Shown here piece after piece: positions 40,953 to 51,479 of a DNA stretch of 64,000 nt; the first letter of the stretch is position 1, and each line of letters begins with the position of its first letter. The DNA is taken from contig SMSO01000035.1 in assembly GCA_004764695.1 (NCBI GenBank), positions 1,734,001-1,798,000 on the forward strand, given 5' to 3'. The position numbers and the translations under genes are program-made. The DNA is from Schizochytrium sp. TIO01 (Eukaryota > Sar > Bigyra > Thraustochytrida > Thraustochytriidae). The notes beneath the pieces are model-generated. The model was not told where the DNA came from. It worked only from the letters and a program-made list of their open reading frames with translations, and searched no databases.

Positions 40953-43900
40953 CAATACTGGGTACGTCATCTTCGCTAGATCCAAGGCAGAGCCAAAAAG
41001 TTGTTTGTTTCTTCAGAAGTAAGTCAGAAAAGCTCAAGCGCAGAAAATAAGAAGCAAATTTCTTGAATTCCTTCATTTTATATCGCCTATTCCAAGGTCA
41101 TCAAACAAACTACTGCCAGCTAGCTAGCTGCTCGTATCAAGGTACCTAGTCATTCTCGCAATATAGTGAACGCTATCAACTTCGCAACAGCAGAAACCGC
41201 TTTCCGACTCTCGCGGTGTCCAAGAGTCACCATCATCCGAGAGTTCCACAGCACTCTTGATATCTTCGCTGGCAGGGACTTCAATCCCTATCAATACATA
41301 CAGCAATTACTTTCACTCAGCAATCATGAAGTGCCAAGTGGCTCGGATCTTCTTCTTCTGTTTCACAATAGCGCGGTTTCCCCGACCGCTAACCGGACTA
41401 ACTAGCATCGCCAACCCACCTTATACACCCAACATCACAATACTGACCCCACCTCGGATTAAACATGAATAAGGCGGTAGTCCAGCTTTAGGAGATGTGC
41501 CAAATAAACAATCGACGCGATTTAAGTCGAAGCTTGAGGCGAGCCGGACCATGCAGACTGCACAACTCGCGCAACCAGGGATAGCAGCAATGTGGTCAGC
41601 GACAAAATCCGGCTGCCATTGTAAACCTGTATCATGTGTATAATTGCAAAGTGACTTGTCTTGGTGGTTCCAAAGAGAACGGCGAACTACTCATGAAAAA
41701 TGAAGGAAACAGCCTCGATCGAAGGTGATCTTATTTTATTCATTTGCCGCTCGCTTGCTGGCTTGCTGTCAGACGCCCTAAGCATGGCGCGAGGCACGTA
41801 TTTGAATGCGGGCGGAGCAATGGCTGCTGCTCATTTTTGGTGGCGCAGAGGTTACGAGCAATCGCTGCGACTCGAGCTTTCCCGCGGCCTGATCTTCGGA
41901 AACCCCAGAAAGCAGCACTGCTTTTGTTCTCTTACACTCCTTATACACGTGCTAACTAACTACCAGGCGCAGAGGAGACAGCCGCAATGATGCAACCGTA
42001 GTGTTACACTTAGCGGGGTGGCTACAGAGCGAGAGACTGCGTCAGAACTACCAACCAAATGGTAAGACTGCCTACCGTAAACCATAGCACCCCTCCACTT
42101 CTCCTGGTAACCTTTTCCTGATTTTAACAAAGAGAGGGCTTCACTCTGAGGCCGAAGAGCGCTAAGAGCCCACTAGATCTGCCTAGCGCCAAGGCAGACA
42201 AGTAAACAGAACCTAATCCTTACTGAGGCGCCGAATAGAACGGCACGGTAGGAGCGTCTGTGGGTAACAGTAGGAGGGAGGAGGTGTTCTGAAGCCTGTT
42301 CTTCCTGGGAGGTGGAACGGGGATGGTATTGGAGAGAGGGAGGGATTGTTTGAAAGAGGAACAGCTGAAGTTTCAAAAGCGGTGCGAGCAAATCGCTAAC
42401 GATGGACTGCCGCCGACCAGAGTTTCCGCAAATCCAGCCTATCACCTTGTTGCGCTGCCGCTGTAGAGCAGGCTGCTGCCGACCGACCGACTGACGCCTG
42501 CCGGGCTGTCTGTTCGAGGAGAGGACCGCGTCTGCAGAAGATTGCAGGGACATCATCCGCCTTCCCGTGCTCAATTTACTACATTGGTTTGAGCGGTTCA
42601 TTCAAATCGATCAGTATTTGAAAACACGTGGGATTCATAGGGCTACCGAGGACTAGTACCTTATATAGGATAATCTATAGCGGAGACCTACGAGTTGGCC
42701 GCCTTGTTATTGGGGAGATTTTGCAGGAAAGGAATTGACAGTCGAGGTGCCGACAGACCCCCCGACATTAGCGTTTCTTCGCTCGAGTGCAGGAAGACGA
42801 ACCCCATTGCTGTTTGATCCTTAGTTGATTGCTTGTTTGTTCGCCGCTGCTTATTTGTTCGCCGCAGGGAGGTCTCCATCACCGCGTGCGTAATTTGAAG
42901 TGAAGAGAGCTCCGTGGACCAAAGCAAATCCCAAATAGTTCAACTTTGGCGGGCTGGCGAGTGAGCCTTTATAGTTGAGCCTCTTCTCGCACAGCGTCTA
43001 TCTCAATCGCTTAATTTCTAGCGACGCGAGAGAAAACAGATACCCCCAACAGGCAATTATCTGAAGTGCCTTGCCCTGCATCAGAACGAGACCCAGAAAT
43101 TAGCTGCTCCTCAAGATTGGGACCTGCCCATTTCGATCAGAATAGCCAAGCTCTGCAGCAGCAGTAGCAGCAGCCCAAGCTTTTTCGAAGGGTTAATCTG
43201 CCGTTGAAGTGGTTGACCTCTCCGGTTCTCTACATTCTACAAGGTTTTGTCCCGTAAGGCCTTTACGACCTACCTGACGCTCTCAACTTGAGAGAGGAGA
43301 ATTCCATTCCAATCTGTTGCAGGTTAGAGCACTGCTTGTGCGCATATAGAGCACTTCCTACTAAGGCTCAACTATAGCCATCCCTAAGTTCCGTCTACGT
43401 TCTGCAGAACTGCACACGATAAGCGCCTCATAGTTATAACCTTAGCACACGGTTGGGTTCCGCAAGCACTGGCGCCGAGCGATCGATCTCTGCTCGTTCT
43501 GGATCGGTTCTAGTTCTAGGGCCTTTGAGATACTGCTTGATCATCGCTCACGGTGGCTTGACCCTGAAATCCGGGCGAGGGATCCGAAGCTCCACACGTG
43601 TTGTCCAAGCATTTGAACGTGGCTCGGAGCCTGCAAGTTGAAGTTATTTCTTCATCTGATCTGCTTTCCAGACAGAGCCTTGCGTTCTGCAAGTTGCCAG
43701 CTCGTGGCCACCTACCAGAACCCTCACTAGCAGTCACATATCTGCCCAGTAGCGAGACGATCTTGACCAGCGTAGTAAGAGTCGCTATAGCGAACTCTCT
43801 AAGGCAATCAGTTGGATCAGAGGAACTCATTTGAGACGTGCTACTTAGGCTCTTCGTCTCTGAAACCTTTGGAGCCCTGTGAATTCTTTGAGGGATTGAA

Positions 43901-44174
43901 GGAGGAGAGACAAAGCCGTGCGGTTTGTATTAAGCTACCGCTGTAGACCAACCAACCGACCAATCAACGAACCAATCAATCGCTTCGCTCGACTTGATTT
44001 TGAGGAACGCAATTGCCCAGGTACGACTTTTTTGTACTTGCTTACCTTCCAACTCTTCAATTGCATTATTGAGAATCGAGGGAGACGGAAGTTAGTAGTA
44101 GGAGTTAATTAGGGCGTGAATAGAAGTACGGCACTTGCAAGGATCTCGTTTAGGTCGTCGAGGAAGAAAGCAAG

Positions 44175-45830
44175 ATGATGTTCATTGACGGCAAACCCGC
44201 AACCCAATACCTTTTGACCGAACAAGAAAAAGCACTATTGCCAAAGAGAAACTTTGTCGTAAACAATAAGGGCGCTCAGTTTGCAGACTTGGTAAGACAA
44301 GGTCGTGAGCAAGCAGCTGCAACTCATAACACAGGAGAGGGAGAGAAGAAGAAAAGAAGAGCCTCTCTGGCCAGTCTTGACGGCATCAAAAGCGTGTGGC
44401 TTAGCAAGACCAGTGCTTCAACATCACGATTGGCACAAGACCAAGAAGACGACCTTGAGGTAGACGCCAGTGACGACGAAGAAGCTTTACCAACTACCTT
44501 TGAAGGAATCTCATCAAAGACAAAACGTGTCAGCAATCGACGTGGATCAATCTTTAGATTGCGGGCTTCATCAACGCGCAAACCAAGCCCTTCTGAAGAT
44601 CTTCAAGAGCAAGAACAACAAGAAGAGGAGCAAGCACCGTCATTAGGTGTAGAAGAAACCAGTCCAGACGCAGAACAGGAAGAGGAACTTGAGCAAGAAG
44701 ATCCCGAGATACAAACGCCCGAAGCAACTGAAGAACAAACGTCTGAGAGCAGCAGCCGTGCTAAGTTTAACTGGGTTCAGGATTTTTGGCAAAATCAGTG
44801 CAGCATGGGTGGCAGCAGCAACATGAACACGTCGGCATTCACGCGCAGTCGTCGCGCAAGCACAAGCTCTGCGCGCTCTGCCGGCAAATCCTACCGCTTC
44901 AGCACCTCGTCTGGCTCCTCTAGAGCTCGTGGCAGCTCTGCAGACGAGACACGTGCGGATCTTCCCTCCATCGCTGCCATGACTACCACTCTCGGTAGCT
45001 TCATGGGTCGGATGACAGCTATGTTTGAACAGGATGAGGCAGCACCCTCTTCTCCGCGGACGTCGTCTCGCTCTTCATGGCGGAACAACTTTGACCTTCC
45101 TGAGATGGAGCACCCACACATGGCCCGTCCTAGCTTGAGCGAGCGATTCACAATCCTTAAACAGCGCCTTCTCCATGGTGATTCGGGCGAGAGTCAGGAA
45201 CTCTACCAGCGCTTCGAGGCCATGATTCTTCTTCGTGCTCGCCTTGTCCATGCTCAAGAGCGTCTCGCAGAGCAGGTGACAAGCGCTAACCTCACTCTTG
45301 ATTCCCTCGCACAGTACAAGGATCTCGAAAGCCGCTCCACGGATAAGGGTCTTCGTGACGCTGTTGATCAGCTTCGTGATGTTATTGAGGCCGTCCAGGG
45401 CGTCACTCACTTTCGCGATGCAATTGCCTCGGTTGACGAGGCCCTGCACTTCAGAAAACTTCTCAAAGATTACCGCACCGTCTGGGACCGCCACCTGCGT
45501 AAGTCAGCCCACCTTGTTGAGGCTGCTGAAAAGGGTGCTAAGCTCTTGTACCCCCAGAGACGCCGTGTCGAAGAGTTTCATGAGCAGAACGAAATGTACA
45601 ATGAACATGCGAGAAATATGTGTCTCTTCATGGACAACCTCACCACTGAGTGCAAGACAGAAGACTCTATCATTGACGAGGTTCAGAGCGTACAATATGA
45701 GGTTTTTATGCGCTGGCGAGAGGTTCTTCGTTCTGAAAAGAAGGCCCACAAGATTCGTGCTGTGCAAGGTGCAGCTCTTTACGAACGTGCATGGAAAAAC
45801 TACGCAAACACCATGTCTGTTGTCTTTTAA
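44175..45830 (+). CDS. Unrecognised protein with disordered middle and C-terminal helical (BAR-like?) domain
   Basis: 551 aa, first ATG at 44175 with a second directly after. Residues 1-50 form a small conserved-looking segment (PATQYLLTEQEKALLPKR). Residues about 55-290 are disordered, alternating basic Ser/Arg patches (RRASLASLDG, RRASTSSARSAGKSYRFS) that look like kinase targets with Glu/Gln-rich stretches. Residues about 300-551 are predicted nearly all helical with heptad-like spacing (RFTILKQRLLHGDSGESQEL, FRKLLKDYRTVWDRHLRKS, then a Lys/Arg-rich final helix). The length and helix pattern are reminiscent of a sorting-nexin/BAR domain, but no PX domain is seen. The frame is clean and the codon use normal, so the gene is real; the function is not known to me. 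Confidence 0.75.
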   Translation: MMFIDGKPATQYLLTEQEKALLPKRNFVVNNKGAQFADLVRQGREQAAATHNTGEGEKKKRRASLASLDGIKSVWLSKTSASTSRLAQDQEDDLEVDASDDEEALPTTFEGISSKTKRVSNRRGSIFRLRASSTRKPSPSEDLQEQEQQEEEQAPSLGVEETSPDAEQEEELEQEDPEIQTPEATEEQTSESSSRAKFNWVQDFWQNQCSMGGSSNMNTSAFTRSRRASTSSARSAGKSYRFSTSSGSSRARGSSADETRADLPSIAAMTTTLGSFMGRMTAMFEQDEAAPSSPRTSSRSSWRNNFDLPEMEHPHMARPSLSERFTILKQRLLHGDSGESQELYQRFEAMILLRARLVHAQERLAEQVTSANLTLDSLAQYKDLESRSTDKGLRDAVDQLRDVIEAVQGVTHFRDAIASVDEALHFRKLLKDYRTVWDRHLRKSAHLVEAAEKGAKLLYPQRRRVEEFHEQNEMYNEHARNMCLFMDNLTTECKTEDSIIDEVQSVQYEVFMRWREVLRSEKKAHKIRAVQGAALYERAWKNYANTMSVVF

Positions 45831-47201
45831 GAATATCTCTGTTACGTCTCATACAAACTACCACTCAGCGAAAATCTTTAAATCAGCTGTGTCTGGTCCA
45901 CCATATCGCGTGCCTCCTATAAGCCAGGCTTTACTTATATCTCGACATTCTCGTTGTATCTTCAGCAGTTTGCTCATTGTCTGACGCAAAGATAGCTCTT
46001 ACAAGTGATGATGAGATTTAATGTGACGCCATGTCATTAATTGGTATATCTGAACATCCTAAAACATCCTTTCGTATTCTAAATAACCATCAGAAATAAT
46101 TAATAATAATCCAAATGCATAATACCAAGAGAGATTGGAGAAAAGGTTGTTTCTCAACAACCCTACTATTACCTAGGTAGCTGACACAGTGTCAACTTCC
46201 ACCGAAGTAACTGCACTCTTGCTCTTTGCCCTTCCACTGCTAGCTAGCTTTCTCTTTGATTCGACTTGTGAAAATTGTGGTTTGCATCTTCACAAACTTC
46301 CTTCACAAGTCAGTCCCGAAGACTCACGAATAATGAATCAACTCTGTTTTGTTCCCCCGATTGTCTCCCATACTAACTGTGAATCCTATCTACTGCCTTT
46401 ACATGATTACTTTCACTCCTCCCAGTGCAAGCACACTCTTCTCCAAGTTGACTGTTTACGCATACTAAGAGGGCTAGTCTTTCCTGCTAAGAGGAAAAAT
46501 CCAGCAATGCAAAATATTTTCTCCATCTATGCTGCTCACGAATTGACGACCTTGCAATCCTTCAAGACCTATTCCCTTTATCACCATCACAGCTCAACTG
46601 AAGCTTGTACGTAGCCACGAATATTAAATGGACCTCTTTCAAGACGAGGCATTCTCATTATTATCCCAATGTCCAGTCTTGCATTTTCATTCGGTCTGCT
46701 CACGAATGACCAAAACAGAATTTAAAAGGTGTGTACTGAGTCCTGGACTATTTGCGTCCATTTATGGGCTGATTGTTGATTTCCAGACAGACAAGTCAGA
46801 CTGGAGCTTAGGTAGTCTCTGTGTGGATATTGTCCAGGCGGCAAGGGTCTGAAAGGTAAACCCTGATCGTTTACTTGCGTCGACGGTCGCATCTCGTAGG
46901 CAGGGTAAGTCATTCACAGCGTGGGTCTGTCTGTCCGCATACGTGTAAGTTGTCGCCAGGACTACAGGTACTGTGTGGAAACTTCTTCTTGAAATTGCTG
47001 AACAGAGCTTGTCTATACAAGAAATCAAGATCTGTGATACTCGACCCTTGACGAGGCGAGAGAAGAGAAGACAGAGTATATCAACAGCTCTCAGCTAGGA
47101 ACAAAAGAAACACAAGTAAGCAGGCAGTTTCAGAGAGCAACTTACTCAGCAGAAGGTAGAGCAGAGGTTAAGAACGCCTTGGTTCAAACGAGCTCAAGAC
47201 G
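45831..47201. other. Intergenic space between two plus-strand genes
   Basis: About 1.4 kb. A perfect TACCTAGGTA palindrome is at 46170-46179. A 141-codon frame from 46189 starts with GTG and has no domain; it is probably chance. No gene is supported. Confidence 0.6.
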
Positions 47202-47774
47202 ATGGACTCCCTCTTCGCTCAGATCGAAAACCCGGTCGTCAGGGAGCTTTTCTACTTTCTCTCGTCTGATCGCGTGTCACGGGAACTACAAGACTTTTTA
47301 GAGGACCATTGTGACCTTTTCGAAGGCACGCTTGACGACCTCACAGGAGAGCAGGATCTGGAGCGGTATTCAATTTATAAAGAATACACGGCTCTTCTCG
47401 ATGGGCACATGAAAGAGTTTTGCAAAGAACACGGCTATTCTGCGAAAGAAGTATATGAAGAATGCAATCGTGCCTGCGAAAAGCGCGATGACGATGACGA
47501 GAATGGCGAGTCGCTTACCCGGCTCCTCTTGGATATGCTCATTGCAGCTTCTGAGTACCAAGCTTTCGTGGTCAATATGATGACTTTCAAGCGCATCGAA
47601 ATTGTAAAGGCAGAAATTGCCCGCGTGGAGCATGAACAAGCTGAGCGAGAGAAGGGACAACATGGAAAGGGGGAAAGTAAGTTTGCTGACGACTTCGTAG
47701 CTGAGTCTAAGTCATCATATGAGTCTAAGTATGACCGAGGTGCTGCAACACCTAGACAAAAGTCCAAGAAGTAG
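47202..47774 (+). CDS. BART-domain protein (ARL2BP/CFAP36-like)
   Basis: 190 aa, ATG at 47202. Residues about 8-130 match the BART (binder of ARL2) helical fold: ELFYFLSSDRVSRELQDFLE, then YSIYKEYTALLDGHMKEFC, and LLLDMLIAASEYQAFVVNMM. The spacing of the 'EF-..-E-Y--L---I' helices is as in ARL2BP and CFAP36. These proteins bind ARL2/ARL3 GTPases and are linked to cilia and to mitochondrial or nuclear traffic (known for the family). The C-terminal 60 residues are charged, Lys/Ser/Glu-rich and probably disordered. The length suits ARL2BP (about 160 aa) better than CFAP36 (about 340 aa), so I favour ARL2BP-like without certainty. It is convergent with MLH3. Confidence 0.8.
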   Translation: MDSLFAQIENPVVRELFYFLSSDRVSRELQDFLEDHCDLFEGTLDDLTGEQDLERYSIYKEYTALLDGHMKEFCKEHGYSAKEVYEECNRACEKRDDDDENGESLTRLLLDMLIAASEYQAFVVNMMTFKRIEIVKAEIARVEHEQAEREKGQHGKGESKFADDFVAESKSSYESKYDRGAATPRQKSKK

Positions 47775-48214
47775 AGAATCTTGTCTACCTGAATAATTTG
47801 AAAGTACAGGGACTTCAAAGACGAATGATGATATGGCTGTGAAATACTGTAAAGTGGCCATTTCCAGGAAGATCTCTAAGAGACGAGACTGCTGCATCCT
47901 TAAACTGCATCATAGAAACAAAACAACACGGTATCCATAAACATTTTCTCAAAACTTCTCTTGACTCTTCTCTTGCTTAATGGCGGTCAGACTGCGAGGC
48001 TATGTGCAAAGCTTATTTGACAAACTAGAAACATTTGGTGCTACTTTTGATGTCTATCAGTTTAAGGGTACATTTTTTAATAAGAAAGAAGAAACAAAAA
48101 AGAAAAAAGAATGCCAAACATACAAAGGCTATCTACATTTCAAACTACAGCATTGTTCAAAGCACTTACAATTATCATAGGTTACAATACTCAGATGGGG
48201 ACATCAAAACAGCA
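47775..48214. other. Convergent intergenic space
   Basis: 440 bp between the 3' ends of the BART (+) and MLH3 (-) genes. Nothing but A-rich 3'-UTR-like sequence is seen. Confidence 0.65.
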
Positions 48215-50539
48215 CTACAGCTGCTGTCCATATTCTTGATTTACAATGTCTGCTATTGGTACACAAGAGGGGCGGCCATGGGCACATTGAAAGGGGAATT
48301 TACATCGAGAAAGTTTGCGAATCAATCGCACACACTGCTCGTGCGATAAATCATCTCCAAACTTGATTGCGCCTCGGCATGCCCGATTTACTGCTGCATT
48401 CCGAATAGGGGGAGGAAGGAGCAAATCGATCAAAGAAGGGCTTTCTTTAGCAAACTCCAAAATATCAATGAGACTAGACCCTCCCAATGGAACCCCAAAG
48501 ATAGCTGGAACAGAAGTCAACTCAATCTCGTTTGAGCTCCAAGGGCAGGCACACCAAGTATAACCCCATAACTCCAGTTTTGCACGAATTGATTGCAAAA
48601 GCTCTTGTTGATCTGGCATAAGCCTCACAGCCTCGCGTCTTTCAAGCTCGAACTTTTTCAAATAGGACGATTCTTGACCATCTTTCAGATCATCTTCAAA
48701 TTCTTCCAGACGGATTCTTTCGTCAGCAGCGTGCTGATCAATACAGAACACTTGCGAGTCATTTTGAACGAAAATGAATTTTGCTCCCACTTGGGCAATC
48801 ACCCTACAACTCGCAAGCGCTTCCCTCGTAAGGCTTACCCCTTCAATAACACGCGACGCAGAGAATTCAACATGTGATGCTCGATCTGCTTGCTGGTCAG
48901 TTATACGCCGCCGCTTAATCTGAAACGTGCGCCATGCGTCTTCCTCGCTACTTCCTGTTTGTACAAACGAATTTCCATCATTATCCAAATTAGTAGAAGG
49001 AGGATCCGGAGGGTTGTGACTCTCCTCTGCCTCAGCTCTTTGTCCCTTTTCGTCCATTGATGAGTGATGAGTTTCTGTCGATTTCCATGGTCTCTTACAA
49101 CTCAACGTCTTCTCCGCAGGCTCCTTTTCCATATTTTCATCTGTTAGTGAACGACGATTGCTCGCAATAGCCTCTGTTCGCCTTCGCCTGTCTGAAGGTT
49201 CATCAGCCTGTTGAAAGTAACGGCTGTGGCTTGAGGCGGATGTTGCATGCGAAACAAAACTATCTTGAGAGTTGTCCCCGGCACCAAGTGCATCAAGTTC
49301 TGCACTGGATTCGTCTTCAAATACCCCACGCATCAGCTCTTGAACAGCATCCATAATTCGGGGCCAATCAGCAAATTCAACAATGGCTTTACTTGGTTCC
49401 CACAGAATATCTACCATAGCAGGGTCGCATTGCATCACCAATACGAACGCAGGGAAGTATGGCCCAAATGATGTGTTCAAAGCGCTATCTGTTCGATCAA
49501 AGTAATTTCTGTACAAGCGGTTCATCAACCCCTCGATTCGACGAACTCGTGGCAGGGGACGCCCATTGACAAAGATGAATTGCAGTTGCGCTGATGATTG
49601 CATTTCCTCGATATGAGGTGGAGAAACTAAGGCTTCTAACTCAATCCCGTAGCTCGTTAAAGATCGATCAAGGAGGTTTTGTCCTAAAGTCTCTCCAAAA
49701 AGCTTCCCAAAGAGCTCTCTTGTCGATTGGCCTCCCGGCGATCTCCAGAGCACTGGGGTGTCAAATTCAACGTTGGAGCCTCCTCTTAGCACAAAACTAC
49801 AATGTGGAGATCCTAGTGCATTGCGTTCAAGGAGTCTCCGCACCTGCAGCAAAGTCTCTTTCGTCTGTGTCTGAAGGCGAGCCCTTCTTACGGGCACATC
49901 CTGAAATATCTCTTGGAGACAAACTGTCGTTCCGGGCGTCATACTTTTGGCATGACTGTCCTCTCTGACATCTGAGCTCTTTCCAAGCCTGATAGTTTTG
50001 GTCCACACAGTCATTGGTGATACTGAGCTTATTTTTGCTGCTGTTTGCGACGAGGAATCGAGCTTAGAGGGATTTGATAATGACGAATTCGATGACGAAC
50101 TGACTAAAGACTTCGACAACCTTGACGGTACTCGAGCTCCAGAAAGTTGCCATGGACGTGTCCAGATCTGTACTGATGCCAGGTGCGACAACGCAAAGAT
50201 TGCGTCTCCTCTGAAGCCCCGTGATGCAGCTTCCACGATGCCACATTTGAGCAAGGCCTTGTTATTCTGTGGAGAGAGTTTGCTCGTCGAAAACGATGCC
50301 CCTGCCCAAGCGAGTTCTTCACGGGACATTCCGCAGCCATTGTCGCGAACTGCTATGAATCCCTTCCGAACGTCAACTGTAACCTGGATTGCGTTCGCTT
50401 CTGCGTCAATCGCATTGGAAACGAGCTCTTCCACGGCTTGAGCAAAGCTTGAAACATTTCGCCCTGCGCGGATCTTCTCGCCCACGGAAGTCGCCAAACG
50501 TGCAAGGGGGAGCTCTTCACCATTATTCTTGCGCGCCAT
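48215..50539 (-). CDS. MLH3: DNA mismatch repair / meiotic crossover protein MLH3
   Basis: MutL homologue, 774 aa, ATG at 50539. The N-terminal GHKL ATPase has motif I EELVSNAIDAE (Glu38, Asn42, Asp45), DNGCGM at 66-71 and GFRGDA at 108-113, where the family usually has GFRGEA. A variable linker spans about 380-560. The C-terminal domain holds the endonuclease motif DQHAADERIRLE at 601-612, which satisfies DQHA-x2-E-x4-E, then ACRGAIKFGD at about 720-729 and QCAHGRPS at 751-758. The last two forms, and PIADI, are MLH3-type rather than PMS1/PMS2-type (those carry C-P-HGRP). MLH3 pairs with MLH1 as MutL-gamma, which nicks DNA in mismatch repair and resolves meiotic double Holliday junctions (established). 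An intact catalytic motif implies an active nuclease, and meiosis in this organism is an inference. Confidence 0.9.
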   Translation of the reverse strand: MARKNNGEELPLARLATSVGEKIRAGRNVSSFAQAVEELVSNAIDAEANAIQVTVDVRKGFIAVRDNGCGMSREELAWAGASFSTSKLSPQNNKALLKCGIVEAASRGFRGDAIFALSHLASVQIWTRPWQLSGARVPSRLSKSLVSSSSNSSLSNPSKLDSSSQTAAKISSVSPMTVWTKTIRLGKSSDVREDSHAKSMTPGTTVCLQEIFQDVPVRRARLQTQTKETLLQVRRLLERNALGSPHCSFVLRGGSNVEFDTPVLWRSPGGQSTRELFGKLFGETLGQNLLDRSLTSYGIELEALVSPPHIEEMQSSAQLQFIFVNGRPLPRVRRIEGLMNRLYRNYFDRTDSALNTSFGPYFPAFVLVMQCDPAMVDILWEPSKAIVEFADWPRIMDAVQELMRGVFEDESSAELDALGAGDNSQDSFVSHATSASSHSRYFQQADEPSDRRRRTEAIASNRRSLTDENMEKEPAEKTLSCKRPWKSTETHHSSMDEKGQRAEAEESHNPPDPPSTNLDNDGNSFVQTGSSEEDAWRTFQIKRRRITDQQADRASHVEFSASRVIEGVSLTREALASCRVIAQVGAKFIFVQNDSQVFCIDQHAADERIRLEEFEDDLKDGQESSYLKKFELERREAVRLMPDQQELLQSIRAKLELWGYTWCACPWSSNEIELTSVPAIFGVPLGGSSLIDILEFAKESPSLIDLLLPPPIRNAAVNRACRGAIKFGDDLSHEQCVRLIRKLSRCKFPFQCAHGRPSCVPIADIVNQEYGQQL

Positions 50540-51479
50540 GGAGAAGGGACAGCGCGGTCGCTAGGTAGAGTCCAAGGCTCACAAGCAGTCAGGTAAGATC
50601 GAGTTCGATCCTGAGTTGGACATCTGAGGACAACTTATTGAACGTTGTGGTTCCCAGAATTTTTATTGGCTTCTTTTACATAGGTACCTGCTAGGTGTCT
50701 AACAGATACTGTGTGAGGAGGTGACACCGATCCAGTGGAGGTTCACTGAAATGGAATGTAGACATTCTTGAACTATTTATATGCGCACATGGTTTGGAGT
50801 TGGACGAGAGACGATGGTGCTTAGGTACCTCAAGTTCATAAAATATAAAATTTTCAAAAAGGGTACGAAGTCCCTTTCTTTTAGCGAACTGTCAGAGCAG
50901 CTTCGCTGATTGTTTTTTGTATACGAAACTGGGCAAGAACTTAGCAATGCACAAGAAGACGAAGGACTTCCATGGCACCGGAGTGTGGCACGATGCAACC
51001 TTTGTACATAGCAACCTTGAAAAAGGAGTTCTTTGGTGGTAGAAATATGCTTACGAAGGAAAACAAACGCTTAAGATATTGACTTAATTTGTGTACTTGT
51101 GTTGGTTTTTAGTTATTTTGGTTTACTCTGGATGTCCAGCTTTCGAGAATGAGTATTTGGCCTCTTCAAATGATGGCAATGATGGAGGCTCTTCACAACG
51201 TGGGGTGGAATTGTGTTTCAGAAGATTTGGCGAATAGCTAAGTAATTTCAAATAGGCAGATTCCTGATATAGAAGAACGGATGCCAATTGCGAAGATTCA
51301 ACTACCGTCAAAATGATACATCAGTCAGTCAATCATTCGTGCTGTGGTCAAATGGCTCTTTGAGTAAGAAAAATGCAAGGAGAAAACCGATAAAGGCATA
51401 TTGTGTCAAGTAGATTGTGTATGGGGTCAGAAAATGAGGACTGGGATGGCGCTTTTAGGCAGCCAAATCCATCACTTTA
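50540..51479. other. Intergenic space between two minus-strand genes
   Basis: About 940 bp. TAGGTACCT-type motifs are at 50681-50689 and 50822-50830. No gene is seen; short frames at 50777-51311 have no features. Confidence 0.6.

Larger units (their letters stand above)
35791..44174. other. 8.4 kb region without an intact gene
   Basis: This is the longest gene-free stretch in the window. 36.1-38.2 kb is strongly AT-rich with only short frames. 38.4-40.7 kb contains several protein-like stretches in changing frames with in-frame stops (listed separately) and a perfect 18-bp palindrome at 38626-38643. A C15A12 homopolymer pair is at 40926-40952. 41.1-44.1 kb has scattered frames of 60-140 codons (for example 42173-42601 - and 43516-43830 -) with no recognisable domain. 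TAGCTAGC and ACCAACCGACCAATCAA-type period-4 words recur. Confidence 0.55.

Noticed and set aside
42173-42601. 142-codon minus-strand frame in the gene-poor region
   Set aside because: It is an Arg/Ser/Gln-rich text without motif, and other frames overlap it. It is likely chance.
46189-46614. 141-codon frame with a hydrophobic start
   Set aside because: It begins with GTG rather than ATG, and its composition is like the surrounding non-coding DNA.
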